Positions 45,401-53,553 of a stretch of 64,000 bases of DNA are shown here, piece after piece. The stretch is from Muricauda sp. MAR_2010_75. GTDB lineage: Bacteria; Bacteroidota; Bacteroidia; Flavobacteriales; Flavobacteriaceae. A program made the translations under genes and the position numbers. The stretch spans positions 3,082,501 through 3,146,500 of the forward strand of contig NZ_JQNJ01000001.1 of NCBI RefSeq assembly GCF_000745185.1, written 5' to 3'. The notes below the pieces were generated by a model. The model was not told the DNA's origin. It saw only the letters and a list, made by a program, of their open reading frames with translations, and ran no database searches. Within the stretch, counting starts at the first letter, position 1, and each line of letters opens with the position of its first letter.

Positions 45401-45745
45401 ATCCTCAAACTGAAGGTTCCCCTTGTTTAAAAATAGCTTATTTGAAACTTGATTGCCTGTAAAATAGAGGTCTATTAAACCGTCATTGTTAATGTCGCCA
45501 GTAGCCACACCGCCACCCATATAAAGATAGGAGTAGGTAAAATAGTTCAATGAATCATTTTCGGTCAAGCGATTGGCAAAATCCACTCCGGTGTCTGTAT
45601 TGCTAAGGGATGAAAAAATCTTTGAATCGGGGTCTGCCACCGATGCTTTTTTCTCACTGCAGTTGTGCAATACGATTAAACTAATTAAACCAAAAACTAT
45701 GAGATATGGACTTTTAAAAACCTTTCTAAAATACATTTCAAACAA
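42410..45745 (-). CDS. CRTAC1-like FG-GAP/VCBS lipoprotein with ASPIC/UnbV domain, copy 4
   Basis: 1,111 residues; lipobox VLHNC with cysteine 29 (a start at 45736 is possible). It has the same plan as the three tandem copies: seven DxDxDG-like motifs (DINNDGLID to DLDNDGDLE), an ASPIC/UnbV segment (HFGLGTFQKIDEVKVIWPDG, about residue 560) and seven more (DINGDGLSD to DYDKDGFLD). Two loops are altered (DLNNDSWPD, DFNNDDWLD). It lies directly downstream of susD of the second locus, separated by a 12-bp-stem terminator-like hairpin, and is therefore in the same relative position as copy 1. It converges with the hybrid regulator. Ligand or activity is unknown. Confidence 0.86.
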   Translation of the reverse strand: MFEMYFRKVFKSPYLIVFGLISLIVLHNCSEKKASVADPDSKIFSSLSNTDTGVDFANRLTENDSLNYFTYSYLYMGGGVATGDINNDGLIDLYFTGNQVSNKLFLNKGNLQFEDITQNAGVAGDDRWYTGVTMADVNGDGYLDIYCSVSGKFNPKNNQLFLNNGDGTFSEKAAEYGLDDPGNSVQATFFDYDKDGDLDLYVANYPPTPFSSPTFVYTYRMNNVKDMESDHLYRNDGSTFTDVTTESGLRAFGLSLSATVGDLNNDSWPDVYVSSDFNSPDLMYLNNQDGTFREVVKEATSQTAFYGMGVDIADFNDDGNLDIFQVDMDAQTNRRKKANMASMNPKLFWDVVNAGFHYQYMHNCFQMNSGFYENGVPHFSNISRITGTSSTDWSWGPLFADFDNDGLKDLFVSNGTRREINNNDYFNKLEEMDNKADSLLQLSLHIPSEKIDNFIFQNKGNLKFERSNDKWGIQYEGFSNGSAYADLDNDGDLEIITNNLDDFASIFENKSAERNNYLKVAFNGQKGNGFGLGTRVYVTTDGHTQMQELTTTRGFQSSVAPELHFGLGTFQKIDEVKVIWPDGKIQQISSVDTNQKLVFNHSESITFKENTAIVSNLFQEDSTQFFPEHVHKENNNDDFAQQVLLPHKMSSFGPALAVGDINGDGLSDYFVGASKGSSGALFIQTSTGFVMGDSQFLEQDKISEDNGALFFDADNDGDNDLYVVSGGYEFEPNSNQLADRLYINDGAGNFTKAEATAMPSLNVSGSKAYHGDFNKDGKEDLLVLGRQVPGNYPSPAQSYILINKSTPEQIAFEPVQNMQPKGFEALGMATSAVLTDFNNDDWLDIIVVGEWMPIRAFKNTGSGFVETSEEMGLTMDTTGWWWSIEQGDFDNDGDMDYVVGNNGLNYKYKATEDETFDIFVNDFDKDESVDIVLSYYNEGKQFPLRGRECSSQQIPGIKKKFENYESFSQATLVDVYGEKQLESSLHYQVKSFASIYLENKDGKFVMHQLPREAQLSSINQILVEDYDKDGFLDFLIAGNLYVSEVETPRNDASHGLLLKGNGKGGFEAVKTSESGFFVKGDVKNMAAIEVKDKKYLLVAKNNDAMQHLHIN

Positions 45746-45759
45746 TAGGCAAATTCATA

Positions 45760-45795
45760 GAGATAAAAACAGCGTGTATTCCTACACGCTGTTTC
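45760..45795 (-). terminator. Strong hairpin with T tract between susD and CRTAC1-like gene (locus 2)
   Basis: Bases 45767-45778 pair perfectly with 45783-45794 (12 pairs, 4-nt loop TTCC on the plus strand). Read on the minus strand the stem is followed by TTTTT, an intrinsic terminator for susCD transcription. The CRTAC1-like gene starts only about 20 bp further on, so it either depends on readthrough or has its own start within a very short stretch. Confidence 0.75.
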
Positions 45796-45835
45796 ACTAA
45801 AATTAATTCAAAAAAACTAACTCAAAATTAAAATC

Positions 45836-47323
45836 TTAATATCCTGGATTCTGATCTGCAGAACTTAGGTTTATGTTGGCATCAATTTCGGGTTGGGGAA
45901 TGGGCAAGAGCTCATGTTTTCCCGTTTGGAAATTGGTTCCGGCCAATTCTGTATCTGCAATGCCCCAACGAATAATGTCATTGAACCTGCACTGTTCACC
46001 TGCCAATTCAACTTTACGCTCGTGGACCAAAGCATCAAAAACCTCTGCTGGAGACAATCCTGTGGGCAGAGGAGCCAACTCAGCTCTTTCACGAACTTGG
46101 TTGATATAGCCTACGGCCACATCTTGGTCTCCCCCAGGTCTCATGCTTTCGCACTCGGCCATCATAAGAAGGACATCAGCATATCGTAAATACTTGAAGT
46201 TAATACCAGAAGTCTGGTCTTCATTAGCATCTTTATAATAGTTTTGATATTTACGCCAACCAGCATTACCACCGCCATTACTTGGGAAGTGGTCAACTGT
46301 TAAGCTGCCATCGGGTCCAAAAGTGTCTCCGTTTACATAGAAGGTTTGTTCAAAGCGGATGTCACCATCTTCATATTCATTCAACAAATCATCGGACGGG
46401 AAAACATTGAACCAGTCGTTGAAACCATATTCTTGACCTCTAAAGGTTGCCTCGTTGGGTCCCTCACCACTTCTATCTGAATTCCACTGGGCACTAAAGC
46501 CGAGGTCATCATCATATTGGATTTCAAAAATGGACTCAACCCCAAATTCGGTCTCTTCCATGAAATTGTCGAAATAATTGTCTTCCAAAGCATACCCTTG
46601 AAGTGCATTGAACATACCCAAAGCATCATCATAACGCTCTAAGAAAAGGTATACTTTACCTAAAAGAGCTTGGGCTGCACCTCTTGTGGCCCTACCATTT
46701 TCTTCTTGCCCTTTGGGAAGCAAATCAGGTATGGCATCCTGTAAGTCCTGAATAATCTGAGCATAAATCTCTTCTTTTGGACTCTTCCCAAAACCTGCAC
46801 CATCATCTGGTGGTAGGGTGGTAATCAATGGTGCATCGCCATATCGGGTAACAATGAAAAAGTAAAACAGGGCTCTTAAGAATTTAGCTTCGGCAATAGC
46901 TTTTGCCTTGGAAGCATTACTCATTACCGATGGAATAATTTCATCAATGGCCGCTTTGTTTTCTATAACATAGTTTGCTTTGTTGATACCTCTGTAACAG
47001 CTTTCCCAATAGGCTCCAATAGCTCCGTGGCTAGAGTCAAAGGAAAAGTCAAGATATTGACGTTTATCAGCTTCCAACTGATTGTTCCCACCATTTTCAT
47101 GGGCCATATTATCCATCATAAAGAACATGTGACGGCTAAAAAGACCTCTAGTCTGCAAGTTGGAATACACAGCAATCACCGCAGATTCCACTTGGGTTGC
47201 ATTTGTTAAGAAGGTATCTGGTGATAGTTCATTGGGATTGCTCAACTCCAACGAATCTTCATTACAGGATAACACGAGGCCTATAGTGGCCAGAATCGCT
47301 AATATTAATCTATTTTTTTTCAT
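45836..47323 (-). CDS. SusD/RagB-family outer-membrane lipoprotein (locus 2)
   Basis: 495 residues; lipobox LVLSC with cysteine 20. SusD-type segments are YRGINKANYVIEN, AKFLRALFYFFIVTRYGDAPLI near residue 155, a helical LRYADVLLMMAECE block near 390 and an NPGY C-terminus. It is the surface lid of the SusC transporter encoded 9 bp upstream on the same strand. It is distinct from the locus-1 SusD in length and sequence, so the two loci are not a recent duplication and probably take different ligands. Confidence 0.95.
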   Translation of the reverse strand: MKKNRLILAILATIGLVLSCNEDSLELSNPNELSPDTFLTNATQVESAVIAVYSNLQTRGLFSRHMFFMMDNMAHENGGNNQLEADKRQYLDFSFDSSHGAIGAYWESCYRGINKANYVIENKAAIDEIIPSVMSNASKAKAIAEAKFLRALFYFFIVTRYGDAPLITTLPPDDGAGFGKSPKEEIYAQIIQDLQDAIPDLLPKGQEENGRATRGAAQALLGKVYLFLERYDDALGMFNALQGYALEDNYFDNFMEETEFGVESIFEIQYDDDLGFSAQWNSDRSGEGPNEATFRGQEYGFNDWFNVFPSDDLLNEYEDGDIRFEQTFYVNGDTFGPDGSLTVDHFPSNGGGNAGWRKYQNYYKDANEDQTSGINFKYLRYADVLLMMAECESMRPGGDQDVAVGYINQVRERAELAPLPTGLSPAEVFDALVHERKVELAGEQCRFNDIIRWGIADTELAGTNFQTGKHELLPIPQPEIDANINLSSADQNPGY

Positions 47324-47332
47324 AACTTTTTT

Positions 47333-50300
47333 TTAGAATGATAATTGAACTCCTAATAAAATCGATTTTGGTTGCGGATAATTTCCTCTATCAATTCCTA
47401 ATTCGTACTGACTTCCTCCACCATTATTGGTCAAAGGGTTACCAATCTCTGGATCCAAACCGGAATAATCTGAGATGGTAATCAGGTTTTGACCACTCAC
47501 ATATACTCTACATTTGGTAAGGTACTTATCTAAAGATGGGCTCTGGAAAGTATAACCAAAAGTGATGTTTTTTAATCGGGTGTAGGAACCATCTTCTACA
47601 AAGCGATCTGAAATGGAGTTAAAATTCTGTGGAGAACCATCTGCCCTTGGAACTGAGTTTGAAGTACCAGGACCTGTCCATCGATTTAGAACATTGGTAC
47701 CCGCATTGAACAATCGTGGCATCCCCTCCAAGTCGTAGATATTGGTATTATACACATCTACACCAGCAACACCGGAAATAAACATATTAACATCAAACTT
47801 CTTATAGTTTGCGTTTAAGTTTAAACCATAAGTAAGGTCTGGATAAGGGTTTCCTATTTTTACTCGGTCATCCGCATTGATTGCTCCGTCACCATTTTGA
47901 TCTACAAATCGTATATCACCCGGTAATTTATCTGAATCTGCTCCAAGGTGTGCGGTTACCTCTTCTTGGGTTTGGTAAAGACCATCGGTTTCTAGACCAA
48001 AGAAAAAGAACAAGGGTTCACCAACTTCTATTCTAGAAATTTGCTGGGCCTCAAAAGTACCCCCTGACAGGGACTCATTTACACCCAATGATTTAACCTC
48101 GTTGGTTGTAGTGCCCAAGTTAAGATTGGCAGACCAGGTGAAGTCACCCTCAAAGTCATTATAACCCAAACTGATTTCAAAACCGTTTGTCTCAACACTT
48201 CCCACATTTTCGGTTACGGCACCGGAATGAATTCCCAAAGAACCAGGCAATGGACGGCTCATTAGAAGGTCGTCACTGGTATTGTTGTAATATTCCACCG
48301 CACCGGTAAATTGACCATCAAAAAGACCAAAATCAAGACCGACATTAACCATGGTGGTTTCCTCCCATTTCAAATTAGGGTTGGCAAGTCCACCAGGAGT
48401 GGTACCTGTGCCCAATCCACCTCCTATGGGGTAGAAGAAGTTGGCCAAAAGTGTGGCACTATATTGGTAATCACCAATTCTATCGTTACCTGTAACACCC
48501 CAACTACCTCTCAACTTTAAGGTATTAATAGAGGAATCTGACAAGAAATCTTCCTTGGCAATATTCCAGCCCAACGCAAGGGAAGGGAATGTACCCCATC
48601 TATTATTGGAACCAAACCGAGACGAAGCATCGCGACGTATGGAGGCAGCAAAGATATATTTTTGGTCAAAGTTATAGTTCAAACGGGCCAAGTATCCAAT
48701 TCTATTGTATTCAAATGATGTTGATTGCAAAAATGACTGCTCATTTGATACCTGATTGATATCATCCGTAATTGGATTTTGACTGTTTGAGTTTAAAATA
48801 TCATCAGTTCTTTCCTGTTTTTCAGCCACCAACAGCACTTCCAAATTGTGAACGTCATTGAACGTTTTGGTATAGTTTAGGCTATTGGTAAGTATAATCG
48901 ATTTCCGTATGCTTGAGTTTTTTGTGATGGCCGCAAAGTCAGAGGCATGTGTGGCACCCTCACTATCATCATTGTATGAAGGGCGGAAAATATCGGTATT
49001 GGAATTTCGGTATTCCAAACCTACTTGGCTCTTAAAGTTTAGGCCATCCAAGATTTCAAATTCACCGAAAATACTGCCTATGATGGCAGAAGATTTGTTA
49101 ATATGCTCGCCAAGGGTCTGTACCCGTATTGGGTTTTCCGCATCCTGCCCGTCCAAACCGCTACTGGGGCCTTGAAAGCCTCCTAGGTTGTCCGGGTTGT
49201 ATATAGGTAGATATGGAGGTATTTTAATAGCGTGCTCCAATAGAGAGCGAGCTCCCAAATTTCTTTCGGGATTTTGCTTGTTAAAGGCTACCGTCATGGT
49301 TTCCCCGAATTTGAATTTCCCAACGGTAAAGTTACTATTGGCACGGAAAGAGAAACGTTCAAAAGAGGTCTCAATAATGGCGCCCTCTTGATCCTGGTAT
49401 CCTGCGGAAAACCTGAAATCACTATTTTCAGAACCACCAGAAATGCCCAAATCAACTTTGTTCATTACACCCGTTCTAAAAAGAGCATCTTGAAAATCTG
49501 TATTTAGGCCTGATGAAGAAAGGGGAGAAGTCGGAGTAAATCCAAAAGCTTGCTGTGCAAACTGGAGATATTGTTGTGTGTTCAGTATATCATAACGTTG
49601 GTTGGTATACTGAATACCAGTGTATGAATCTACATTAACTACTGTTTTACCTGTTCTTCTACCTTTTTTAGTGGTTACCATTACAACACCATTAGATCCC
49701 AATGAACCATAAATAGCGGTTGTAGAGGCATCTTTTAAAACGTTGATGGACTCAATGTCATTTGGGTTAAGATCGCCCAAACCTCCGGCAATGACCCCAT
49801 CTATTACATACAAAGGATCATTGTTGTTCATGGTACCTAGACCCCGTATACGCACTACTGGGGCCGTACCTGGCGAACCTGTATTTAATACGGTAACACC
49901 GGCAGCCCTACCTTGAAGTGCTTGATCGGCAGTTGCTACAGGTAATGCAGATATTTCTTCTGCGCCCACCGTTGTGATGGCCCCTGTTACTTCTGCCCTG
50001 GATTGGGTACCATAACCTACTACCACAACCTCATCCAACGTTTCAAGATCTTCAGATAAGCTCACATTGATGGAAGTTCTACCATTTACAGGAATTTGTT
50101 GATTCAAATAACCTATGTAACTAAACACCAATGTGGCATTGGAAGATACATCGGAAATGGTGTAATTCCCATCAAAATCTGTTTGGGTTCCATTGGTGGT
50201 TCCAGATACCACTATTGAAGCACCTGGAAGTGGAGACCCCGTTTCATCGGTAACGGTTCCCGATACGGTCAATGATTGCGAATATGCCAAAGGCCCAATC

Positions 50301-50341
50301 ATTATTAATAGGGTTATGACCGCATGTTTAAGTTTAATCAT
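47333..50341 (-). CDS. SusC/RagA-family TonB-linked outer-membrane transporter (locus 2)
   Basis: 1,002 residues with a signal peptide (about 1-22, ending AYSQ), a carboxypeptidase-regulatory-like domain (VSGTVTDETGSPLPGASIVV), a DEVVVVGYGTQ motif, SusC plug signatures (LQGRAAGVTV, RIRGLGTMNNNDPLYVIDGV, INVLKDASTTAIYGSLGSNGVVMVTTKKG), and a barrel ending in phenylalanine (LLGVQLSF). It imports a ligand captured by the partner SusD, powered by TonB. It is divergent from the GH31 gene and within reach of the hybrid regulator. A -7 element is visible upstream at 50387-50394. Confidence 0.95.
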   Translation of the reverse strand: MIKLKHAVITLLIMIGPLAYSQSLTVSGTVTDETGSPLPGASIVVSGTTNGTQTDFDGNYTISDVSSNATLVFSYIGYLNQQIPVNGRTSINVSLSEDLETLDEVVVVGYGTQSRAEVTGAITTVGAEEISALPVATADQALQGRAAGVTVLNTGSPGTAPVVRIRGLGTMNNNDPLYVIDGVIAGGLGDLNPNDIESINVLKDASTTAIYGSLGSNGVVMVTTKKGRRTGKTVVNVDSYTGIQYTNQRYDILNTQQYLQFAQQAFGFTPTSPLSSSGLNTDFQDALFRTGVMNKVDLGISGGSENSDFRFSAGYQDQEGAIIETSFERFSFRANSNFTVGKFKFGETMTVAFNKQNPERNLGARSLLEHAIKIPPYLPIYNPDNLGGFQGPSSGLDGQDAENPIRVQTLGEHINKSSAIIGSIFGEFEILDGLNFKSQVGLEYRNSNTDIFRPSYNDDSEGATHASDFAAITKNSSIRKSIILTNSLNYTKTFNDVHNLEVLLVAEKQERTDDILNSNSQNPITDDINQVSNEQSFLQSTSFEYNRIGYLARLNYNFDQKYIFAASIRRDASSRFGSNNRWGTFPSLALGWNIAKEDFLSDSSINTLKLRGSWGVTGNDRIGDYQYSATLLANFFYPIGGGLGTGTTPGGLANPNLKWEETTMVNVGLDFGLFDGQFTGAVEYYNNTSDDLLMSRPLPGSLGIHSGAVTENVGSVETNGFEISLGYNDFEGDFTWSANLNLGTTTNEVKSLGVNESLSGGTFEAQQISRIEVGEPLFFFFGLETDGLYQTQEEVTAHLGADSDKLPGDIRFVDQNGDGAINADDRVKIGNPYPDLTYGLNLNANYKKFDVNMFISGVAGVDVYNTNIYDLEGMPRLFNAGTNVLNRWTGPGTSNSVPRADGSPQNFNSISDRFVEDGSYTRLKNITFGYTFQSPSLDKYLTKCRVYVSGQNLITISDYSGLDPEIGNPLTNNGGGSQYELGIDRGNYPQPKSILLGVQLSF

Positions 50342-50386
50342 AATCTACAAGTTTAAGTTAGTCAATGTATTATATGCATTGTTGAA

Positions 50387-50420
50387 CAAAGATATTGGAG
50401 GTGTTCTGCGGACACTAAAA
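50387..50420 (-). promoter_or_regulatory. Putative Bacteroidetes promoter of susCD locus 2
   Basis: On the minus strand TATCTTTG (50394-50387) matches the -7 consensus TAnnTTTG exactly. TTTTAG (50420-50415) lies 20 nt upstream, about where the -33 TTTG is expected. This would give a leader of about 40 nt before the susC ATG at 50341. Confidence 0.5.
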
Positions 50421-50483
50421 GAAATGAAGCATATCATGTAAAATATGATGCATAAGCACCCTTAAAATTGGAATATCTCATAT

Positions 50484-50839
50484 ATACACCTTTGATATTG
50501 CTATTTTGTTGAATTTTTATATTAAAAAATGGCAATGTCTAACTTTAGGCATAGATGTTATGTTCATAACATTCATTGCATTTACAGTTAAAATTTGGAT
50601 TGTTGATAAGTAGAAAATGAAGCGAGGACATGGTTGGATTTTCCATTTTCTGGTTAGGTCATCCCCGAGCTAGGGGAATGATAAACGATATCAAGTTCAA
50701 TTTGTCCTATCATCAGCGTCAATTTCTGTTTTTTTTGCGTCAAGGGTTGGGGGATAGATTTAGTAAGTTAAAGTAAATCCAGAATGGATAGCGTTGCACA
50801 GTTGTGCAGCGGATAATGAAATTTGAAAAATAAAAGATT
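50484..50839. other. Intergenic region with two inverted repeats between susC and the small gene
   Basis: ATGTTATG (50555-50562) and CATAACAT (50565-50572) form 8-bp arms with a 2-bp centre. A second inverted repeat with TGCACA/TGTGCA arms (extended 50793-50810) sits 30 bp before the small gene's ATG. Either could be an operator for the hybrid regulator or another factor. No larger ORF is supported here. Confidence 0.35.
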
Positions 50840-50983
50840 ATGAGCAGGACAGTAGACAAAAGAAAATTTAAGAGAAAAGTAAAACAGAGTGATCCCACTA
50901 ACCCAACAGGGAATACCAATATCGATACTAACACCTATGATATTGACGAAAAAACCATTAAAGACCAACAAAACAAAAAATAA
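50840..50983 (+). CDS. 47-residue hypothetical protein
   Basis: ATG at 50840 to TAA at 50981-50983. The N-terminal third is strongly basic (VDKRKFKRKVKQ) and the rest is polar, Asn/Thr/Asp-rich and probably disordered, ending in lysines. No membrane segment or signal is present. It is too short for homology to be judged by eye. The case for a real gene is its position: free-standing, with an AT-rich leader and a strong intrinsic terminator 20 bp after the stop. It could alternatively be the 3' part of a small RNA transcript. Function unknown. Confidence 0.5.
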   Translation: MSRTVDKRKFKRKVKQSDPTNPTGNTNIDTNTYDIDEKTIKDQQNKK

Positions 50984-51003
50984 CCGTTTAAAGGTCTAAA
51001 GCA

Positions 51004-51036
51004 AAAAGCCCCAATGCAACACATTGGGGCTTTTTT
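51004..51036 (+). terminator. Strong intrinsic terminator
   Basis: AAAAGCCCCAATG (51004-51016) pairs with CATTGGGGCTTTT (51022-51034) around a 5-nt loop, with six T's after the GC-rich core. It is near symmetrical, so it could act in both directions. It closes the transcript of the 47-codon gene. Confidence 0.85.
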
Positions 51037-51122
51037 ATGGAAAAAAATCCCACAGTATTGATGACCTTCAGCAAAACATTATGGTTTTAATTCTCTGAGA
51101 CTTGATATAATATTAACGGACT

Positions 51123-51153
51123 ATGAACCTATATTCTCGAGTTTGCGGTTCAT
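51123..51153. repeat. 7-bp inverted repeat upstream of the GH31 gene
   Basis: ATGAACC (51123-51129) and GGTTCAT (51147-51153) are inverted around a 17-bp spacer, about 60 bp before the GH31 ATG. It may be an operator, but such arms can also arise by chance. Confidence 0.3.
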
Positions 51154-51214
51154 CTGATGGTTATTTGGGTTAATCTTCTATATTTAATACATCCGACACA
51201 AAAAAATAACAACT

Positions 51215-53551
51215 ATGTTCAAGAATTTTTTGGCCAATCAAAATGGGAAATTTGCTCTTGTACCGTGCATTATTCTTTGCATGATTTTTGGGTCATGTAC
51301 CCAGCCTCAACCCATTACCACAATGGGGCAACCTGCCCAACTTCAGATTGGGGCAGCCGGAAATCATGCACTTCGAGTAACCCTGAAACCACAGGAGTAT
51401 GATATGGAATCTTATGGGCATATTGTTTTTGAGGATAAAAAACAGACGAAATACGCCATTGATGTCACTGAGTTCAAGGGTACATTGACTAAAAGCATAA
51501 ATGGATTGGAGGTCAACGTTTCTGGAAATCCATTGACAGTCACTGTTAAAAATAATATGGGTGATTTGGTGCAAGAGCTGGTTTTTGAGGCTGAAGGAAA
51601 TGTATCGTTTGCCATAGATGAATCTCCCATTCTTGGTTTGGGTGAAGGTGGTCCAAGACCCGAAAAAGACACCAACTGGAGGGAGGATTCCGTAGAATAT
51701 GACCGAAAAGGAAGATTACACAAAATGCTTCCCCGTTGGCAGGCCAATGCCTATGGCTCCCGAAACCCAGTGTCCATGTTGGTCGGAACAAGAGGTTGGG
51801 GGCTGTGGATGGTCACCCCTTGGGGGCAGATTGATTTGACCAATGACACTAAAGGAATTTATTCCCCATTTACGCCAGAAGAAGGCTATTATGTGCAACA
51901 GAACCAAAAAAATCAGCATGATAATACCGGAAAAGGCATTCCTCCCAACTATGTGAAGGGACTTTATGATGTGTATGTCTTTGATGCCCACGATCCAAAG
52001 GCATTGATGAAAGATATGAGTACTCTTAGTGGTCCAGCTGTAATGCCTCCAAAATGGACCATGGGTTATATGCAATCCCATAGAACATTGGATACAGATA
52101 AAGAAATGGTTGCAGTTGTGAACACATTCCGTGAGAAGGAAATCCCCATGGATGCCGTAATCTATCTGGGTACCGGTTTCACTCCTGTGGGATGGAACAA
52201 GGAACAGCCTTCATTTGAATTTAACCCCGAAGTTTTTAAAAGATCACCCCAAACGGTAATTGATGAAATTCACAATGAAAATGCCAAAATGATATTGCAT
52301 GTGGTACCGTGGGATAGGGACAAACTACCAACATTACATGGTTCAATACCACCCAAAGTAGGTGAGAAAGTAGATAGTTCCCATATCTTGACCCATTGGA
52401 AAGAGCATGTACCCTTGATGAACATGGGAATTGATGCATTTTGGCCCGATGAAGGGGATTGGTTTAATCTGTTTGAGCGGCTGGAACGGCACAAAATGTA
52501 CTACCAAAGACCATTGCACACCAAGCCAAATGTGAGACCGTGGAGTTTGCATAGAAATGGGTATTTGGGGATTGCACAATGGGGTGGTTGGATTTGGTCC
52601 GGGGACACCGATTCTTCATGGAAGACCTTGGAAGCCCAAATTGCTGTGGGCATCAACTCTTCCATGAGCTTGTCACCTTTTTGGGGTTCAGATATTGGAG
52701 GATTCTATCCCAATGAGGAATATACTGCAGAATTGTACACCAGATGGTTTCAATTTGGTGCTTTTTGTCCCTCATTCAGGTCGCATGGCAGAACATGGTG
52801 GACACATCTTCCATGGGGATGGGGACTAAGTGAATTGGGACCGTTGGAGACGAAAACACCACCTTTGGCTTCAGAACTTAGCAATGACAGTATAGAACCC
52901 ATAACCAAGGCGTATTCCGAACTTCGATACCAATTGTTGCCCTACAATTACACCCTGGCTTGGGAGGCACGGCAAAAAGGGCTGCCCATGATGAGATCGC
53001 TCTGGCTACATTATCCAAATGACAGCAAGGCAAAGAGTGTTGGGAATGAATATCTATGGGGTGAAAAAATGCTTATAGCCCCCATTTTTGAAAAAGGGGC
53101 GACGTCAAGGGAGGTTTACCTTCCAGAAGGGCATTGGTACGATTGGTGGACCGGAAAATTGGTAGAAGGTGAAAAAACCGTCCAAAGAGAAGTAGACTTG
53201 GCCACAATGCCAATTTACGTCAGTGCTGGAGCCATTATACCAATGGATCCCATCAGGCAATATACTGAGGAGGAAGTAGATGCACCCACAACCTTAAAAA
53301 TATGGACAGGAGCCGATGGAACATTTGAACTATATAGCGACGATGGTAAAAGTCTGGATTATCTTGAGGGTGAATATGCGATCACCAAGTTTCAGTGGAA
53401 CGATGCAGATAGAATTTTGACCATTGAAGATGGTAAAGAAGACAAGCAGAACAATAGTCCAAAAAGAGAATTTATGGTGGAATTGATGCCCAGTGGTGAA
53501 AAAAAGCCCGTCAGTTATTCTGGCGATGCAGTAGAGGTTAAATTCCAATAA
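51215..53551 (+). CDS. GH31-family alpha-glycosidase lipoprotein
   Basis: 778 residues with lipobox IFGSC (cysteine 28). The GH31 catalytic barrel has nucleophile D412 (DAFWPDEGDW) and the predicted acid/base D493 (FWGSDIGGF), preceded by the N-terminal beta-sandwich (about 40-260) and followed by the proximal and distal C-terminal sandwiches (LPEGHWYDWWTGKLVEGEKTV...). GH31 members cleave alpha-glucosides, alpha-xylosides or related bonds, and the specificity cannot be read with confidence. The WPDEGDW nucleophile context differs from the WxDxxE form of classical alpha-glucosidases. Divergent from susC of locus 2, it probably trims that locus's glycan. It converges with the AraC gene 2 bp away. 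Confidence 0.88.
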   Translation: MFKNFLANQNGKFALVPCIILCMIFGSCTQPQPITTMGQPAQLQIGAAGNHALRVTLKPQEYDMESYGHIVFEDKKQTKYAIDVTEFKGTLTKSINGLEVNVSGNPLTVTVKNNMGDLVQELVFEAEGNVSFAIDESPILGLGEGGPRPEKDTNWREDSVEYDRKGRLHKMLPRWQANAYGSRNPVSMLVGTRGWGLWMVTPWGQIDLTNDTKGIYSPFTPEEGYYVQQNQKNQHDNTGKGIPPNYVKGLYDVYVFDAHDPKALMKDMSTLSGPAVMPPKWTMGYMQSHRTLDTDKEMVAVVNTFREKEIPMDAVIYLGTGFTPVGWNKEQPSFEFNPEVFKRSPQTVIDEIHNENAKMILHVVPWDRDKLPTLHGSIPPKVGEKVDSSHILTHWKEHVPLMNMGIDAFWPDEGDWFNLFERLERHKMYYQRPLHTKPNVRPWSLHRNGYLGIAQWGGWIWSGDTDSSWKTLEAQIAVGINSSMSLSPFWGSDIGGFYPNEEYTAELYTRWFQFGAFCPSFRSHGRTWWTHLPWGWGLSELGPLETKTPPLASELSNDSIEPITKAYSELRYQLLPYNYTLAWEARQKGLPMMRSLWLHYPNDSKAKSVGNEYLWGEKMLIAPIFEKGATSREVYLPEGHWYDWWTGKLVEGEKTVQREVDLATMPIYVSAGAIIPMDPIRQYTEEEVDAPTTLKIWTGADGTFELYSDDGKSLDYLEGEYAITKFQWNDADRILTIEDGKEDKQNNSPKREFMVELMPSGEKKPVSYSGDAVEVKFQ

Positions 53552-53553
53552 AT

